From contig NZ_KQ948928.1 of the NCBI RefSeq assembly GCF_001514235.1, positions 1-64,000 of the forward strand: a stretch of 64,000 nucleotides of DNA. The letters are read 5' to 3'. This document shows positions 52,780 through 61,583 of this stretch, in pieces; the stretch's first letter is position 1, and each line of letters starts with the position of its first letter. The notes beneath the pieces were generated by a model, which was given only the letters and a program-made list of their open reading frames with translations, was not told the DNA's origin and made no database searches. A program made the position numbers and the translations under genes. Source of the stretch: Streptomyces caeruleatus (GTDB lineage: Bacteria; Actinomycetota; Actinomycetes; Streptomycetales; Streptomycetaceae).

Positions 52780-53736
52780 TTGACACGGCGAACGGACTGG
52801 GCCGAGTACGCCGCCTACCCGGACGCTCCGCGTGAGCGGAGACGAGGCGGTGACGCGGACTCCTCCGGGATGGGCGGCCACGCCCATGCGGGAGACACGG
52901 CCCATGACGCGGACCGGGGGAACGACGGCACGGCGCCGTACGGCGCAAGCAGGTCCTTCGGCGGGTACGGCGACGAGCCGGGCCTGGCTTACGGCGACGA
53001 GTCGGGCCTGGCTTACGGCGACGAGCCGGGCCATGGCGCGGTGGACGGCGAAGCGTGGGCGGAGGACGGTTCGGTGCACGGCGCCAGTGCGCCCGGTGAT
53101 GGCTCACGCCGCGGTCGGCGTGGGGCTCGGGGGTCGGACGGCTCACGCGGGCGTCGTCGGCCCGGTCGTACGGAGCCGCCCGGAGAGGACGGAGGCGCCT
53201 CTTCCTCGTCGAGGGCCGAGGAGAGGACGCCCCCAGCGGACCCGGTGGAGCAGGCGCGGGCGATCTGTCTGCGCCTGCTGACCGGGACCCCGCGCACGCG
53301 CAAGCAACTCGCGGATGCCCTGCGCAAACGCGAGATCCCGGACGATGCCGCCGAGGAGGTGCTGTCGCGGTTCGAGGAGGTCGGCCTCATCAACGACAGC
53401 GCGTTCGCGGACGCCTGGGTGGAGTCCCGGCACCACGGCCGGGGGCTCGCCCGACGTGCGCTCGCCCGGGAACTGCGCACCAAGGGCGTCGACCCCACAC
53501 TGATCGACGAGGCTGTCTCACAACTCGACTCCGAACAGGAAGAGACGACGGCACGCGAACTCGTGGCCCGCAAACTGCGTTCCACGCGTGGCCTCGACCG
53601 CGACAAACGCCTGCGCCGCCTCGCGGGCATGCTCGCCCGCAAGGGCTACTCCGAGGGCATGGCCCTACGGGTGGTCCGGCAGGCCCTGGAGGAGGAGGGC
53701 GAGGACACGGAGTTTCTCGGGGACGAGGGGTACTGA
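52780..53736 (+). CDS. recX: RecA regulator RecX with a long N-terminal extension
   Basis: This 318-aa protein is much longer than usual RecX (about 150-200 aa). The three-helix RecX repeats occupy about 150-318 (ARAICLRLLTGTPRTRKQLA; FADAWVESRHHGRGLARRAL). Residues 1-148 are Gly/Asp/Arg-rich, start with the streptomycete MTRRTDWAEY, and contain three copies of an 8-aa YGDEPGLA-like repeat (52966-53034). RecX blocks RecA filament growth. The TTG at 52780 is assigned because it begins the conserved N terminus 3 nt after recA. The coupling keeps the inhibitor below RecA levels. Confidence 0.9.
   Translation: MTRRTDWAEYAAYPDAPRERRRGGDADSSGMGGHAHAGDTAHDADRGNDGTAPYGASRSFGGYGDEPGLAYGDESGLAYGDEPGHGAVDGEAWAEDGSVHGASAPGDGSRRGRRGARGSDGSRGRRRPGRTEPPGEDGGASSSSRAEERTPPADPVEQARAICLRLLTGTPRTRKQLADALRKREIPDDAAEEVLSRFEEVGLINDSAFADAWVESRHHGRGLARRALARELRTKGVDPTLIDEAVSQLDSEQEETTARELVARKLRSTRGLDRDKRLRRLAGMLARKGYSEGMALRVVRQALEEEGEDTEFLGDEGY
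52966..53034 (+). repeat. 24-bp tandem repeat inside recX
   Basis: Two complete copies and one partial copy of a 24-bp unit starting TACGGCGACGAG are in frame and encode the 8-aa repeats of the RecX extension. Confidence 0.85.
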
Positions 53737-53938
53737 TCCCGACGGCCGCGCACCCGTGGCGGGACTGGCATGGGCCTGGACAAAGGGCCTGGGTATAGGC
53801 GAGGGCCGACGACGATCGCGGGATTTCCGGCCCCGGACACGGTGGACGCGCGGGGGCGCCCATCGCGTCGGGGGCCGGGCAGCGATCAGTCGCAGGGCGT
53901 GGCGCGGCACGAGCCCGCTCCACTGCCCTTGAGCACCC

Positions 53939-54424
53939 TCAGGCCTGAGCCCCCGCCCCCGACGTCACCGGCAGTCCCTCCGCCCGCCACGCCTGGAAAC
54001 CCCCGACCAGGTCGGTGGCCCGGTGCAGCCCCAGCCGCCGTAGCGACTCCGCTGCCAGGCTCGACGCGTACCCCTCGTTGCAGATCACCACGACCAGAAG
54101 GTCGTGACTCGTTGCCTCGGGGGCGCGATGGCTGCCCTGAGGATCGAGCCGCCACTCCAGTTCGTTGCGCTCGACCACGAGGGCATCGGGGATCAGACCG
54201 TCCCGCTCACGCAGGGCCGCGTACCGGATGTCGACCAGCAGAGCTTGGCCGGACTGGGCGGCCTCGTACGCCTCCTGCGGCTCGATCCGCGTGTAGCCCG
54301 CGCGTACCCGCTCCAGCAACTCGTCGATGCCGACCGGCTGTTCATCCACGTTGCCCACGTCCACGCCCGCCCGAACCTTCGACTCGCCGCTGCCGCCGAC
54401 CGGCCGCTCACTCACGCCGCTCAC
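53939..54424 (-). CDS. Rhodanese-like sulfurtransferase
   Basis: This 161-aa single-domain rhodanese has the active-site Cys in VVICNEGYASSLAAESL and the family start EAYEAAQSGQALLVDIRY. It moves sulfane sulfur to an acceptor. The GTG at 54424 overlaps the stop of the cysteine dioxygenase gene (GTGA), so both are made together, which fits handling of excess cysteine sulfur. The first 35 residues are not conserved. It converges with recX, leaving a 202-bp gap (53737-53938) in which I see no feature. Confidence 0.88.
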   Translation of the reverse strand: MSGVSERPVGGSGESKVRAGVDVGNVDEQPVGIDELLERVRAGYTRIEPQEAYEAAQSGQALLVDIRYAALRERDGLIPDALVVERNELEWRLDPQGSHRAPEATSHDLLVVVICNEGYASSLAAESLRRLGLHRATDLVGGFQAWRAEGLPVTSGAGAQA

Positions 54425-54996
54425 TGCCAGTCCTCCGGACGCTCCACCTGCTCCAGCCGCAGGATCGGTCCGCTGCGGCTGAAGCGGCGGATCCGCGGCA
54501 GCGGCGGGTAGTAGGCGTGCACGGAGATCGCATGCTGGTCGGAGGACTCGTTGAGGACCTCGTGCACATGGTGATGGCCGAAGGAACGGCCCTTTCCGGT
54601 GGGCAGCCGCCGTTCCCGGTCCACGTCGTCCGTCAGTTCCAGCGTCTTCCAGCCGTCGGCGGGCAGCCGGACGGCGAGCGCGTTCTCCTTGAGCTCACCG
54701 GCCGCGGTGACGAAGGCCCCGACCGAGTCGGCGTGGTCGTGCCAGCCGGTGCCCGTACCGGGCGGCCAGCCGATCAGCCAGGCCTCGCTGCCACCGGGAC
54801 CTTCGAGCCGTACCCACGTACGGCCTTCCGGGTCGAGTGGGAGCGAGGCGATCAAGTCGGCATCGGCGGCCGTACGCCGTACGAAGTCGAGAAGGTCCGC
54901 CTGCGTAGGCGTGGAGGTCACCGCGGAATTCGGCGTGGGAGGCGGGGCAGCCGTATTGGAAGCGGTAACGGCGGCAGGGGAGACAGACACGGACAC
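54421..54996 (-). CDS. cdo: Cysteine dioxygenase
   Basis: This 191-aa cupin enzyme oxidises cysteine to cysteine sulfinate. The iron-binding histidines are in GTGWHDHADSVGAF and the second cupin motif in FGHHHVHEVLNES. The GTG at 54996 begins the family-typical MSVSVSP N terminus. The frame is open upstream to 55155 but runs over the leader peptide gene. A Cys-rich leader peptide about 100 bp upstream suggests control by cysteine. The rhodanese gene follows with overlap. Confidence 0.88.
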   Translation of the reverse strand: MSVSVSPAAVTASNTAAPPPTPNSAVTSTPTQADLLDFVRRTAADADLIASLPLDPEGRTWVRLEGPGGSEAWLIGWPPGTGTGWHDHADSVGAFVTAAGELKENALAVRLPADGWKTLELTDDVDRERRLPTGKGRSFGHHHVHEVLNESSDQHAISVHAYYPPLPRIRRFSRSGPILRLEQVERPEDWQ

Positions 54997-55091
54997 CGTC
55001 CTGAAGAAAGTTCGCGAAGTGCGCGCGACGGCACCGGCGACAGGAATCAGGAGGCCAGGAGTGGCGCGCGCGAGAAGAAAGAGCGGCGAGA

Positions 55092-55163
55092 TCAGCAGGA
55101 CGGGCGACACACGCAGCCCGCATAGCGGACGAGGTCCATATGGACCCTCCGCCACAGGCGCAC
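55092..55163 (-). CDS. Short Cys-rich leader peptide upstream of cysteine dioxygenase
   Basis: From GTG at 55163 a 23-codon frame reads MRLWRRVHMDLVRY and then Ala-Gly-Cys-Val-Cys-Arg-Pro-Ser-Cys before TGA. An internal ATG at 55139 with GGAGGG before it would give 15 aa and is the better start by ribosome binding site. RR-x-H-x-D-L peptides of this kind occur before sulfur metabolism genes in Streptomyces. Three cysteines in the last seven residues suggest ribosome stalling or attenuation in response to cysteine supply. The region 55164-55321 holds no other gene. Confidence 0.65.
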   Translation of the reverse strand: MRLWRRVHMDLVRYAGCVCRPSC

Positions 55164-55321
55164 ACAGGTGTCGGTCACGATCCGGAGTACACCATGCCGG
55201 TGCGGGCCGGTCAACTCACTGTCACTATGCGGACCGCACAGTGACAGTGAGTGCCGCCTCCGGGGCAGGAGCGGTTAGCTTCGGGTGAGGAGTTGGTTCG
55301 TTCTGATCACCGGCGAGGGCA

Positions 55322-56998
55322 TCAGCGCGAGCCGGCCGCAGCCTCCGCCTCCTCGGTCTCCTTGTCTGCCTTGGCCTTCTTGCTCGTCTTGGTCGCCTTG
55401 ACCGGCCCACCCAGCGCCGCCTCGGCCGCCGCGTACAGATCGGCCGGCCGCACCCCGCTCAAAGCGGTCACCAGGTGGCCGTCGGGTCGGACGAGCAGCA
55501 CGCTGTGCGCGGACGCCCCCGGATAGCTCTCCGCGACCAGGAGTTCGGCCGGATACGGCAGCGCCGTCACCGCGGCAGCCAGTCGAGGCATGATCCCGGC
55601 GGTCGCCCAGTGCTTGCGGTCCCACACGCCCGTGCCCGGAGCGATCAGCAGAACCAGCAGCGCGCCCCGTCCTAGCCGCTCCCGCAGCTGTACGAAGGAG
55701 CCGTCCTCGGCCGTGACGCGTACGTCCATGACCGGCGCACCGCGCGGCGTGTCCACCGGCACCTCGCCCTCCAGGGGCGGGGGCGCGAGCGGCGAGTCGG
55801 CGTACGTCCCCGGCGCACCGATCGCTCCCTGCCCGAGGTGGCCGTCGATCAGCAGCGCGTCATGGCCTCGGGCGGAGCCGGGGACGTACGCGCGCAGCCC
55901 TCCACCGCCGCGCAGCAGCGGCAGCGCCTGGTCGGCCGCGCGCAGCCGGGCGGCGACGGCCGCGCGACGCTCCGTCTGGTAGCTGTCGAGCAGCGCCTCG
56001 TGCAGCCCGTGGTGCCACGCCGACGCCAGCTTCCAGGCGAGGTTGTCGGCGTCCCTCAGTCCCTCTTCGAGCCCATGCGTGCCGAGCGTACCGAGGCAGT
56101 GCGCCGCGTCTCCGGCGAGAAAGACGCGGCCCACGCGCCAGCGGCGAGCCAGACGGTGGTGGACCGTGTGCACTCCGGTGTCGAGCAGCTCGTACGGCGG
56201 TGTCGGGCCGGTGGACCAGCCGGCGAGTGTCTCGCGGACGTGCGTCACCAGCAGCTCGGGTGTGACCAGGTCCTTGCCTGGTGGCAGCAGCCAGTCAAGG
56301 CGCCAGACGCCGTCCGGGAGCGGCCGTCCGGTCACCTCCCCGCCCGAGGGTCCGGACGTCCGCCATGGCGGCATCCGATGGAGCAACGCCTGGCCCTCCC
56401 ACGGAAGTTCCACATGCAGCGCCGCCACGGCATGTCGCTCCACCGCCGTACGGCCCGGAAAGCGGATGTCCTGGAGTTTGCGCACGGTCGAGCGGGGGCC
56501 GTCGCAGCCGACCACGTAACTGCCACGCCACCAGGTGCCCTTGGGTCCCCGGGTGTGGACGGTGACGCCCGAAACCTCCTGCTCGATGGCGTCCAGGCGA
56601 CTGTCCACGGCGACCTTGACGAGCCGTTCGTCGGCGAGGGCGGCGCGCAGGGCACCGGTCAGCACGTGCTGGGCGATGTGCAGGGGCGCGGCGTTCGGGA
56701 CGCCCTCGCGTCCCTCCGTCTCCTCCACGGTGTCGTCGAACGTGACCTCGCGCATCACCTGCTTGCGCCGCATCGCCCGCCATCCGGCCCAGTGGGCCCC
56801 GGCCTCGGAGAGCGGCGTGCCCGTCAGGCGTTCCAAGAGGGCGGTGGTGTCCTCGCGCAGGACGACGGTGCGCGCGAGACGGGGTTCGTCCTTGCCGGGC
56901 CCCTCGTCGAGAACGACGGACGGCACCTCCTGACGGGCCAGCGCCAGGGCGAGCGTGAGCCCGACGGGCCCCGCTCCGACGATGATCACCGGGTCCAC
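55322..56998 (-). CDS. FAD-dependent aromatic monooxygenase
   Basis: This 558-aa class A flavoprotein monooxygenase has the N-terminal VIIVGAGPVGLTLALAL dinucleotide motif, a GCDGPRSTVRK motif and FLAGDAAHCLGTLGTHG. A C-terminal thioredoxin-like region of the phenol hydroxylase type follows. It ends in a Lys/Glu-rich tail. It likely hydroxylates an aromatic or polyketide substrate that cannot be named. The GTG at 56998 follows a G-rich stretch and is 3 residues before the FAD motif. It is not obviously in an operon with its neighbours. Confidence 0.85.
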   Translation of the reverse strand: MDPVIIVGAGPVGLTLALALARQEVPSVVLDEGPGKDEPRLARTVVLREDTTALLERLTGTPLSEAGAHWAGWRAMRRKQVMREVTFDDTVEETEGREGVPNAAPLHIAQHVLTGALRAALADERLVKVAVDSRLDAIEQEVSGVTVHTRGPKGTWWRGSYVVGCDGPRSTVRKLQDIRFPGRTAVERHAVAALHVELPWEGQALLHRMPPWRTSGPSGGEVTGRPLPDGVWRLDWLLPPGKDLVTPELLVTHVRETLAGWSTGPTPPYELLDTGVHTVHHRLARRWRVGRVFLAGDAAHCLGTLGTHGLEEGLRDADNLAWKLASAWHHGLHEALLDSYQTERRAAVAARLRAADQALPLLRGGGGLRAYVPGSARGHDALLIDGHLGQGAIGAPGTYADSPLAPPPLEGEVPVDTPRGAPVMDVRVTAEDGSFVQLRERLGRGALLVLLIAPGTGVWDRKHWATAGIMPRLAAAVTALPYPAELLVAESYPGASAHSVLLVRPDGHLVTALSGVRPADLYAAAEAALGGPVKATKTSKKAKADKETEEAEAAAGSR

Positions 56999-57117
56999 GG
57001 CGCGGCGCCCCCTGCCCGCAGCGGTGTCCCGAGGGACGCAAGTGAACAGGAAGTTGGAGCAGGGTGCACGATCACAGAACGTATGCAACCCATTGCCGGT
57101 GCTTGCGTCAAGTGACG

Positions 57118-57147
57118 GAGGGCAGTGGCGATCATGCCACTGCCCTC
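57118..57147 (-). terminator. Terminator of the gluABCD operon
   Basis: Perfect 12-bp arms (GAGGGCAGTGGC and its complement) around a 6-nt loop lie 29 bp past the gluD stop on the minus strand. Confidence 0.8.
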
Positions 57148-57175
57148 AGGGTCGTTCATGCTATTTGACTGCTCG

Positions 57176-58108
57176 TCAGAGATAGGTCCTGGAACCGGGT
57201 AGACCGCCGCCTTCGCCGCCGGTCCCGAAGGAGCCGCCCACCGCAGCGGGGTTGAGTTCCTCCATGTCCTCGGCGCTGAGGACCGCGCCCGTGCTCTTCT
57301 TGCTGCGGCGCAGCCGCTTCTCCAGCCAGCTCGCGAAGCTGGTGAGGATGAAGTTCAGGACGATGTAGATGAGCGCCACCACGATGAAGCTGGGAATGAC
57401 GTTCGCGTAGAAGGACGCCATGGTCGCGCGAGAGTTGAGCAGCTCGGTGAACCCGATCATCACGCCGCCCAGGGCCGTGTCCTTCACGATGACCACGAGC
57501 TGGCTGACAATGGCCGGCAGCATGGCGGTGACGGCCTGCGGCAGCAGGATGGTCCTCATGGTCTGGTTCTTGCGCAAACCGATCGCCATGGCGGCCTCGT
57601 TCTGCCCCTTGGGCAGGGAGAGGATGCCGGCCCGTACGACCTCGGCGAGGACGGACGCGTTGTAGAGGACCAGACCGGTGACGACCGCGTACAGGGGGCG
57701 CTGCTCACTGGTGACGTTCGTCCAGCGGTCGTAGAACTCATTGGCGAACAGCATCAGCAGTAGAACCGGGATGGCTCGGAAGAACTCGACCACCCAGGCG
57801 GCGGGAAGCCGCACCCACCGGTGGTCGGAGAGGCGCGCGATGCCGAAGAACGCGCCGAGTGGAAGGGCGATCACCATGGCCAGTGCCGCTGCCTTCAGCG
57901 TGTCGGCGAGGCCGGGCAGCAGATAGGTGGTCCAGGCCTCCGACTGGGTGAACGGTTTCCACAGGGCCCACTCCAGCTGGCCCTTCTCGTCCATCGTGTC
58001 CCAGATGAACCACACGAGCAGCGCGAGCAGGACGACGAAGACCACCGAGATGATCAGATTGCGCCGCTTGGCGCGGGGGCCCGGAGCGTCGTAGAGAACG
58101 GAGCTCAT
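57176..58108 (-). CDS. gluD: Glutamate ABC transporter permease GluD
   Basis: This 310-aa polar amino acid ABC permease has about five membrane segments. The EAA loop for ATPase contact reads EAAMAIGLRKNQTMRTILLPQAV. The C-terminal 50 residues are cytosolic, with Gly/Ser/Glu-rich sequence. The ATG at 58108 overlaps the gluC stop (ATGA). It is last in gluABCD and pairs with GluC. Confidence 0.88.
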   Translation of the reverse strand: MSSVLYDAPGPRAKRRNLIISVVFVVLLALLVWFIWDTMDEKGQLEWALWKPFTQSEAWTTYLLPGLADTLKAAALAMVIALPLGAFFGIARLSDHRWVRLPAAWVVEFFRAIPVLLLMLFANEFYDRWTNVTSEQRPLYAVVTGLVLYNASVLAEVVRAGILSLPKGQNEAAMAIGLRKNQTMRTILLPQAVTAMLPAIVSQLVVIVKDTALGGVMIGFTELLNSRATMASFYANVIPSFIVVALIYIVLNFILTSFASWLEKRLRRSKKSTGAVLSAEDMEELNPAAVGGSFGTGGEGGGLPGSRTYL

Positions 58109-58779
58109 CGCTTCACCGCCAGTCGCTTGCTCAGCCAACCGAGGAAGAGGCCGGTGGGCAGGGTCAGTACCACGAAACCGAAGGCGAAGACCGCGCCGAT
58201 GAGGACCGTCTGAGCCTCGTTCTCGATCATTTCCTTCATCAGGTAGGCGGCCTCGGCCACGCCGATCGCGGCCGCCACGGTGGTGTTCTTCGTCAGGGCG
58301 ATCAAGACGTTGGCCAACGGTCCGATGACCGAGCGGAAGGCCTGCGGCAGGATGATCAGCCGGAGGGTCTGGCTGAAGGTCAGTCCGATGGCACGGGCCG
58401 CTTCGGCCTGGCCGAGCGGCACGGTGTTGATGCCGGAACGAATCGCCTCACAGACGAAGGCCGCTGTGTAGGCGACCAGACCGAGGATCGCAAGGCGGAA
58501 GCCCTGGACCTTGAAGTCGGAGGCGCCCATCGTCACGCCGAAGATGTCGGCGAGGCCGAGCGAGGTGAAGATGATGATGACCGTCAGGGGGATGTTCCGG
58601 ACGATGTTCACATAGGCCGTGCCGAACCCACGCATGAGCGGGACCGGGCTGACCCGCATCGCGGCCAGGAGGGTGCCCCAGACCAGGGAGCCGATGCCGG
58701 AGAGGAGGGTGAGTTTCACCGTCATCCAGAAGGCGCCCAACAGGGTCGGGTTGTCATAGTCAGAAAGAAAGTCGAACAC
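58105..58779 (-). CDS. gluC: Glutamate ABC transporter permease GluC
   Basis: This 224-aa permease has about five membrane segments and the EAA loop EAARAIGLTFSQTLRLIILPQAF. The GTG at 58779 follows GGGAG. It forms the membrane channel with GluD. It is separated from gluB by a stem-loop. Confidence 0.88.
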   Translation of the reverse strand: MFDFLSDYDNPTLLGAFWMTVKLTLLSGIGSLVWGTLLAAMRVSPVPLMRGFGTAYVNIVRNIPLTVIIIFTSLGLADIFGVTMGASDFKVQGFRLAILGLVAYTAAFVCEAIRSGINTVPLGQAEAARAIGLTFSQTLRLIILPQAFRSVIGPLANVLIALTKNTTVAAAIGVAEAAYLMKEMIENEAQTVLIGAVFAFGFVVLTLPTGLFLGWLSKRLAVKR

Positions 58780-58821
58780 GATCTCCCGCGCTTCCGGGTG
58801 GGTGGCGTACGTGGATAGCGC

Positions 58822-58861
58822 GGCGCGCCGCCGCCCTGATCGCGGTGGACGGCGGCGCGCC
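58822..58861 (-). promoter_or_regulatory. Stem-loop between gluB and gluC
   Basis: Perfect 12-bp GC arms (GGCGCGCCGCCG and its complement) with a 16-nt loop lie in the 96-bp gluB-gluC gap. There is no T run. It may stabilise the gluB mRNA end or reduce read-through, giving more binding protein than permease. Confidence 0.65.
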
Positions 58862-58875
58862 GGTGGACCCTTGCG

Positions 58876-59715
58876 CTACTTGACGATGACGCCGATCTTC
58901 GGCGCGGGCTCGTTCTTGTAGTTGGCCGGACCGAAGTTGTCGGTGACCGCCTTGTCCCAGGCCTTTTCCTTGACCATCTTCTCGAGGGCGGCGTTGATCT
59001 TGTTGACGGTCTCGGTGTCGCCCTTCTTCACACCGATGCCGTAGTTCTCGTTGCTCAGCTTGAGGCCGGCGAGCTTGAACTTGCCCTTGTACTGCTCCTG
59101 CGCGGCGTAGCCGGCGAGGATCGAGTCGTCCGTGGTCAGAGCGTCCACAGCACCGCTCTGGAGACCGGCGAGGCACTCCGAGTAGGTGCCGTTCTCCTTC
59201 AGGTTGGCCTTCGGGGCGAAGTCGTTCTTGACGTTCTGCGCCGAGGTGGAGCCCTGCACGGAGCAGAGGTTCTTGCCGTTGAGGTCGGTGGCCTCGGTGA
59301 TGTCCGAGTCGGTCTTGACCAGCAGGTCCTGGTGTGCCAGCAGGTACGGCCCGGCGAAGTCGACCTTCTGCTTACGCTCGTCGGTGATCGAGTACGTCGC
59401 CGCGATGAACTTCACGTCGCCGCGGGCGAGCGCGTTCTCACGGTCGGCACTCTTGGTCTCGACCCACTCGATCTGGTTGGGCTCGTAGCCGAGCTCCTTG
59501 GCCACGTACGTAGCCACGTCCACGTCGAAGCCGGAGTAGCCGCCCGGCTCCTTGAGGCCGAGACCCGGCTGGTCGTACTTAATGCCGATCTTGATCTTGT
59601 CCCCGCCACCGGAGCCCGAGTTGCTGTCGCTGTCGCCGTCACCACCACAAGCAGTGGCGGTGATGGAGAGGACGATTGCAGCGGCGGCCGCGGCGGAGGC
59701 CTTGCGGAGCTTCAT
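58876..59715 (-). CDS. gluB: Glutamate-binding lipoprotein GluB
   Basis: This 279-aa family 3 solute-binding protein has a lipoprotein signal peptide ending in SITATAC (lipidated Cys at about 24). A Gly/Ser/Asp-rich linker follows, then the binding fold (GFDVDVATYVAKELGY, LARGDVKFIAATYSIT). The ATG at 59715 has AAAGG before it at correct distance. An ATG at 59724 is too close to that site. It delivers glutamate to GluC/GluD. Confidence 0.9.
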   Translation of the reverse strand: MKLRKASAAAAAAIVLSITATACGGDGDSDSNSGSGGGDKIKIGIKYDQPGLGLKEPGGYSGFDVDVATYVAKELGYEPNQIEWVETKSADRENALARGDVKFIAATYSITDERKQKVDFAGPYLLAHQDLLVKTDSDITEATDLNGKNLCSVQGSTSAQNVKNDFAPKANLKENGTYSECLAGLQSGAVDALTTDDSILAGYAAQEQYKGKFKLAGLKLSNENYGIGVKKGDTETVNKINAALEKMVKEKAWDKAVTDNFGPANYKNEPAPKIGVIVK

Positions 59716-59823
59716 GGTGAACATCCTTTGTGTGAAGAAGAGATGCGTGCCGTCAGGAACGGCGGTGACGCAGGTCGTCGGGTGCGTGAAGCAGTCCGTC
59801 AGTGGTGCGTGGGGTGCACCTCG

Positions 59824-60600
59824 TCAGTGGTGCAGGATCTTGGACAGGAAGTCCTTGGCGCGGTCGCTGCGCGGGTTGCTGAAGAACTGGTCCGGCACAG
59901 CTTCTTCGACGATCTTGCCGTCCGCCATGAACACCACCCGATTGGCGGCCGAACGGGCGAAGCCCATCTCGTGGGTGACGACGATCATGGTCATGCCGTC
60001 GCGGGCGAGCTGCTGCATGACCTCCAGGACCTCGTTGATCATCTCCGGGTCGAGCGCCGACGTGGGCTCGTCGAAGAGCATGACCTTGGGGTCCATGGCC
60101 AGCGCACGGGCGATGGCCACACGCTGCTGCTGGCCGCCGGAGAGCTGGGCGGGGTACTTCTCCGCCTGGCTGCCCACGCCCACCCGGTCGAGCAGGGTGC
60201 GGGCCTTCTCCTCGGCCTTCTTCTTGTCGGTCTTGCGGACCTTGATCTGGCCCAGCATCACGTTCTCGAGCACGGTCTTGTGCGCGAAAAGGTTGAAGGA
60301 CTGGAAGACCATTCCGACGTCGGCACGCAGCTTGGCCAGCGCCTTGCCCTCGGCGGGCAGGGGCTTGTCGTCGATCGTGATCGTGCCGGAGTCGATCGTC
60401 TCCAGGCGGTTGATGGTGCGGCACAGGGTGGACTTCCCGGACCCGGAGGGTCCGATGACCACGACGACCTCGCCGCGGGCGATCGTCAGATCGATGTCCT
60501 GGAGCACGTGCAACGCGCCGAAGTGCTTGTTCACGTTCTTCAGGACGACCAGCTCGCCGGTCGCGGCCACGTCTTCCTTGGCCACCGATACTTCGGTCAT
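59824..60600 (-). CDS. gluA: Glutamate ABC transporter ATPase GluA
   Basis: This 258-aa ATPase has Walker A GPSGSGKST, the signature LSGGQQQRVAIARAL, Walker B VMLFDEPTSALD and the switch His in VVTHEMGFA. It powers uptake through GluC/GluD. It is the first gene of the operon and diverges from the gluR-like regulator. Confidence 0.92.
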   Translation of the reverse strand: MTEVSVAKEDVAATGELVVLKNVNKHFGALHVLQDIDLTIARGEVVVVIGPSGSGKSTLCRTINRLETIDSGTITIDDKPLPAEGKALAKLRADVGMVFQSFNLFAHKTVLENVMLGQIKVRKTDKKKAEEKARTLLDRVGVGSQAEKYPAQLSGGQQQRVAIARALAMDPKVMLFDEPTSALDPEMINEVLEVMQQLARDGMTMIVVTHEMGFARSAANRVVFMADGKIVEEAVPDQFFSNPRSDRAKDFLSKILHH

Positions 60601-60816
60601 CGCTCTCAGGCTCCGTCCTCCTCGGTTTCGGAGGACAGTAATAACCGTATCCGACCTGCGTCATCAGTTCTGAGGGGAATCTGAGCATCACGATCCGATA
60701 GCAATCGGACACGTGTCGTAGCACTTGAGGTCGAGCACGTACCGGCTGGATAACGGAAGCCGTGAGCAACCGGAACCCACTTGACGGCGTCGTCGTCCAT
60801 CAGCGTGACTTCCATG

Positions 60817-60836
60817 GTGCACGCGCGCGTGTGCAC
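60817..60836. promoter_or_regulatory. Near-perfect 20-bp palindrome in the gluA-gluR divergent region
   Basis: GTGCAC, an 8-bp GCGCGCGT core and GTGCAC form a palindrome with 18 of 20 symmetric positions. It lies about 70 bp before the regulator start and 217 bp before gluA. It is a candidate site for the response regulator controlling glutamate uptake. Confidence 0.4.
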
Positions 60837-60887
60837 GCACTGTGTACCTATCTGAATCGTACGGCCGATGAACCGAAGGAGGCCGGG

Positions 60888-61574
60888 ATGAGACTGCTCC
60901 TCGTCGAGGACGACAACCATGTCGCCGCCGCGCTGTCCGCGGTTCTGGCACGGCACGGTTTCGACGTCACGCACGCGCGTAGCGGCGAGGAGGCCCTCCA
61001 GGCGCTCGTCCCCGAGGGCAACGGCTTCGGTGTCGTCCTCCTCGACCTCGGCCTGCCCGACCAGGACGGTTACGAGGTCTGCGGCAAGATCCGCAAGCGC
61101 ACCAGCACCCCGGTGATCATGGTCACCGCGCGCTCCGACGTCCGCTCCCGCATCCACGGCCTCAACCTCGGGGCCGACGACTACGTGGTGAAGCCGTACG
61201 ACACCGGAGAGCTGCTCGCCCGGATCCACGCCGTCAGCCGGCGCACCGTTCCGGAGGACGCCGGGGCCGGCGGTGACGGAGTGCTGCGCCTGGGCGCCGT
61301 CCACATCGAACTGCCGACCCGCCAGGTCAGCGTGGACGGTTCGGTTGTCCAACTGACCCGTAAGGAGTTCGATCTCCTCGCGCTGCTCGCCCAGCGCCCC
61401 GGGGTGGTCTTCCGCAGGGAACAGATCATCAGTGAGGTGTGGCGTACGAGCTGGGAGGGGACGGGACGAACCCTTGAGGTGCATGTGGCGTCCCTGCGCG
61501 CCAAGCTGCGCATGCCGGCGCTGATCGAGACCGTGCGCGGCGTCGGCTACCGACTCGTCGCCCCGGCCTCGTAG
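60888..61574 (+). CDS. gluR: OmpR-family response regulator (GluR-like)
   Basis: This 228-aa protein has a receiver with Asp53 (LLDLGLPDQDG) and the Lys of VKPYDTGEL, and a winged-helix DNA-binding domain at about 130-225 (LTRKEFDLLALLAQRPG, TLEVHVASLRAKL). In S. coelicolor the GluR-GluK pair beside gluABCD senses glutamate and turns on its uptake. The position and divergent layout are the same here. The ATG at 60888 follows AAGGAGG. Confidence 0.85.
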   Translation: MRLLLVEDDNHVAAALSAVLARHGFDVTHARSGEEALQALVPEGNGFGVVLLDLGLPDQDGYEVCGKIRKRTSTPVIMVTARSDVRSRIHGLNLGADDYVVKPYDTGELLARIHAVSRRTVPEDAGAGGDGVLRLGAVHIELPTRQVSVDGSVVQLTRKEFDLLALLAQRPGVVFRREQIISEVWRTSWEGTGRTLEVHVASLRAKLRMPALIETVRGVGYRLVAPAS

Positions 61575-61583
61575 CGGGCAAGG

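Noticed and set aside
55010..55023. GTTCGC-N5-GCG, resembling a ClgR box, upstream of cysteine dioxygenase
   Set aside because: Only nine fixed bases. One or two chance matches are expected in 64 kb of GC-rich DNA, and the operon has a better explanation in the leader peptide.
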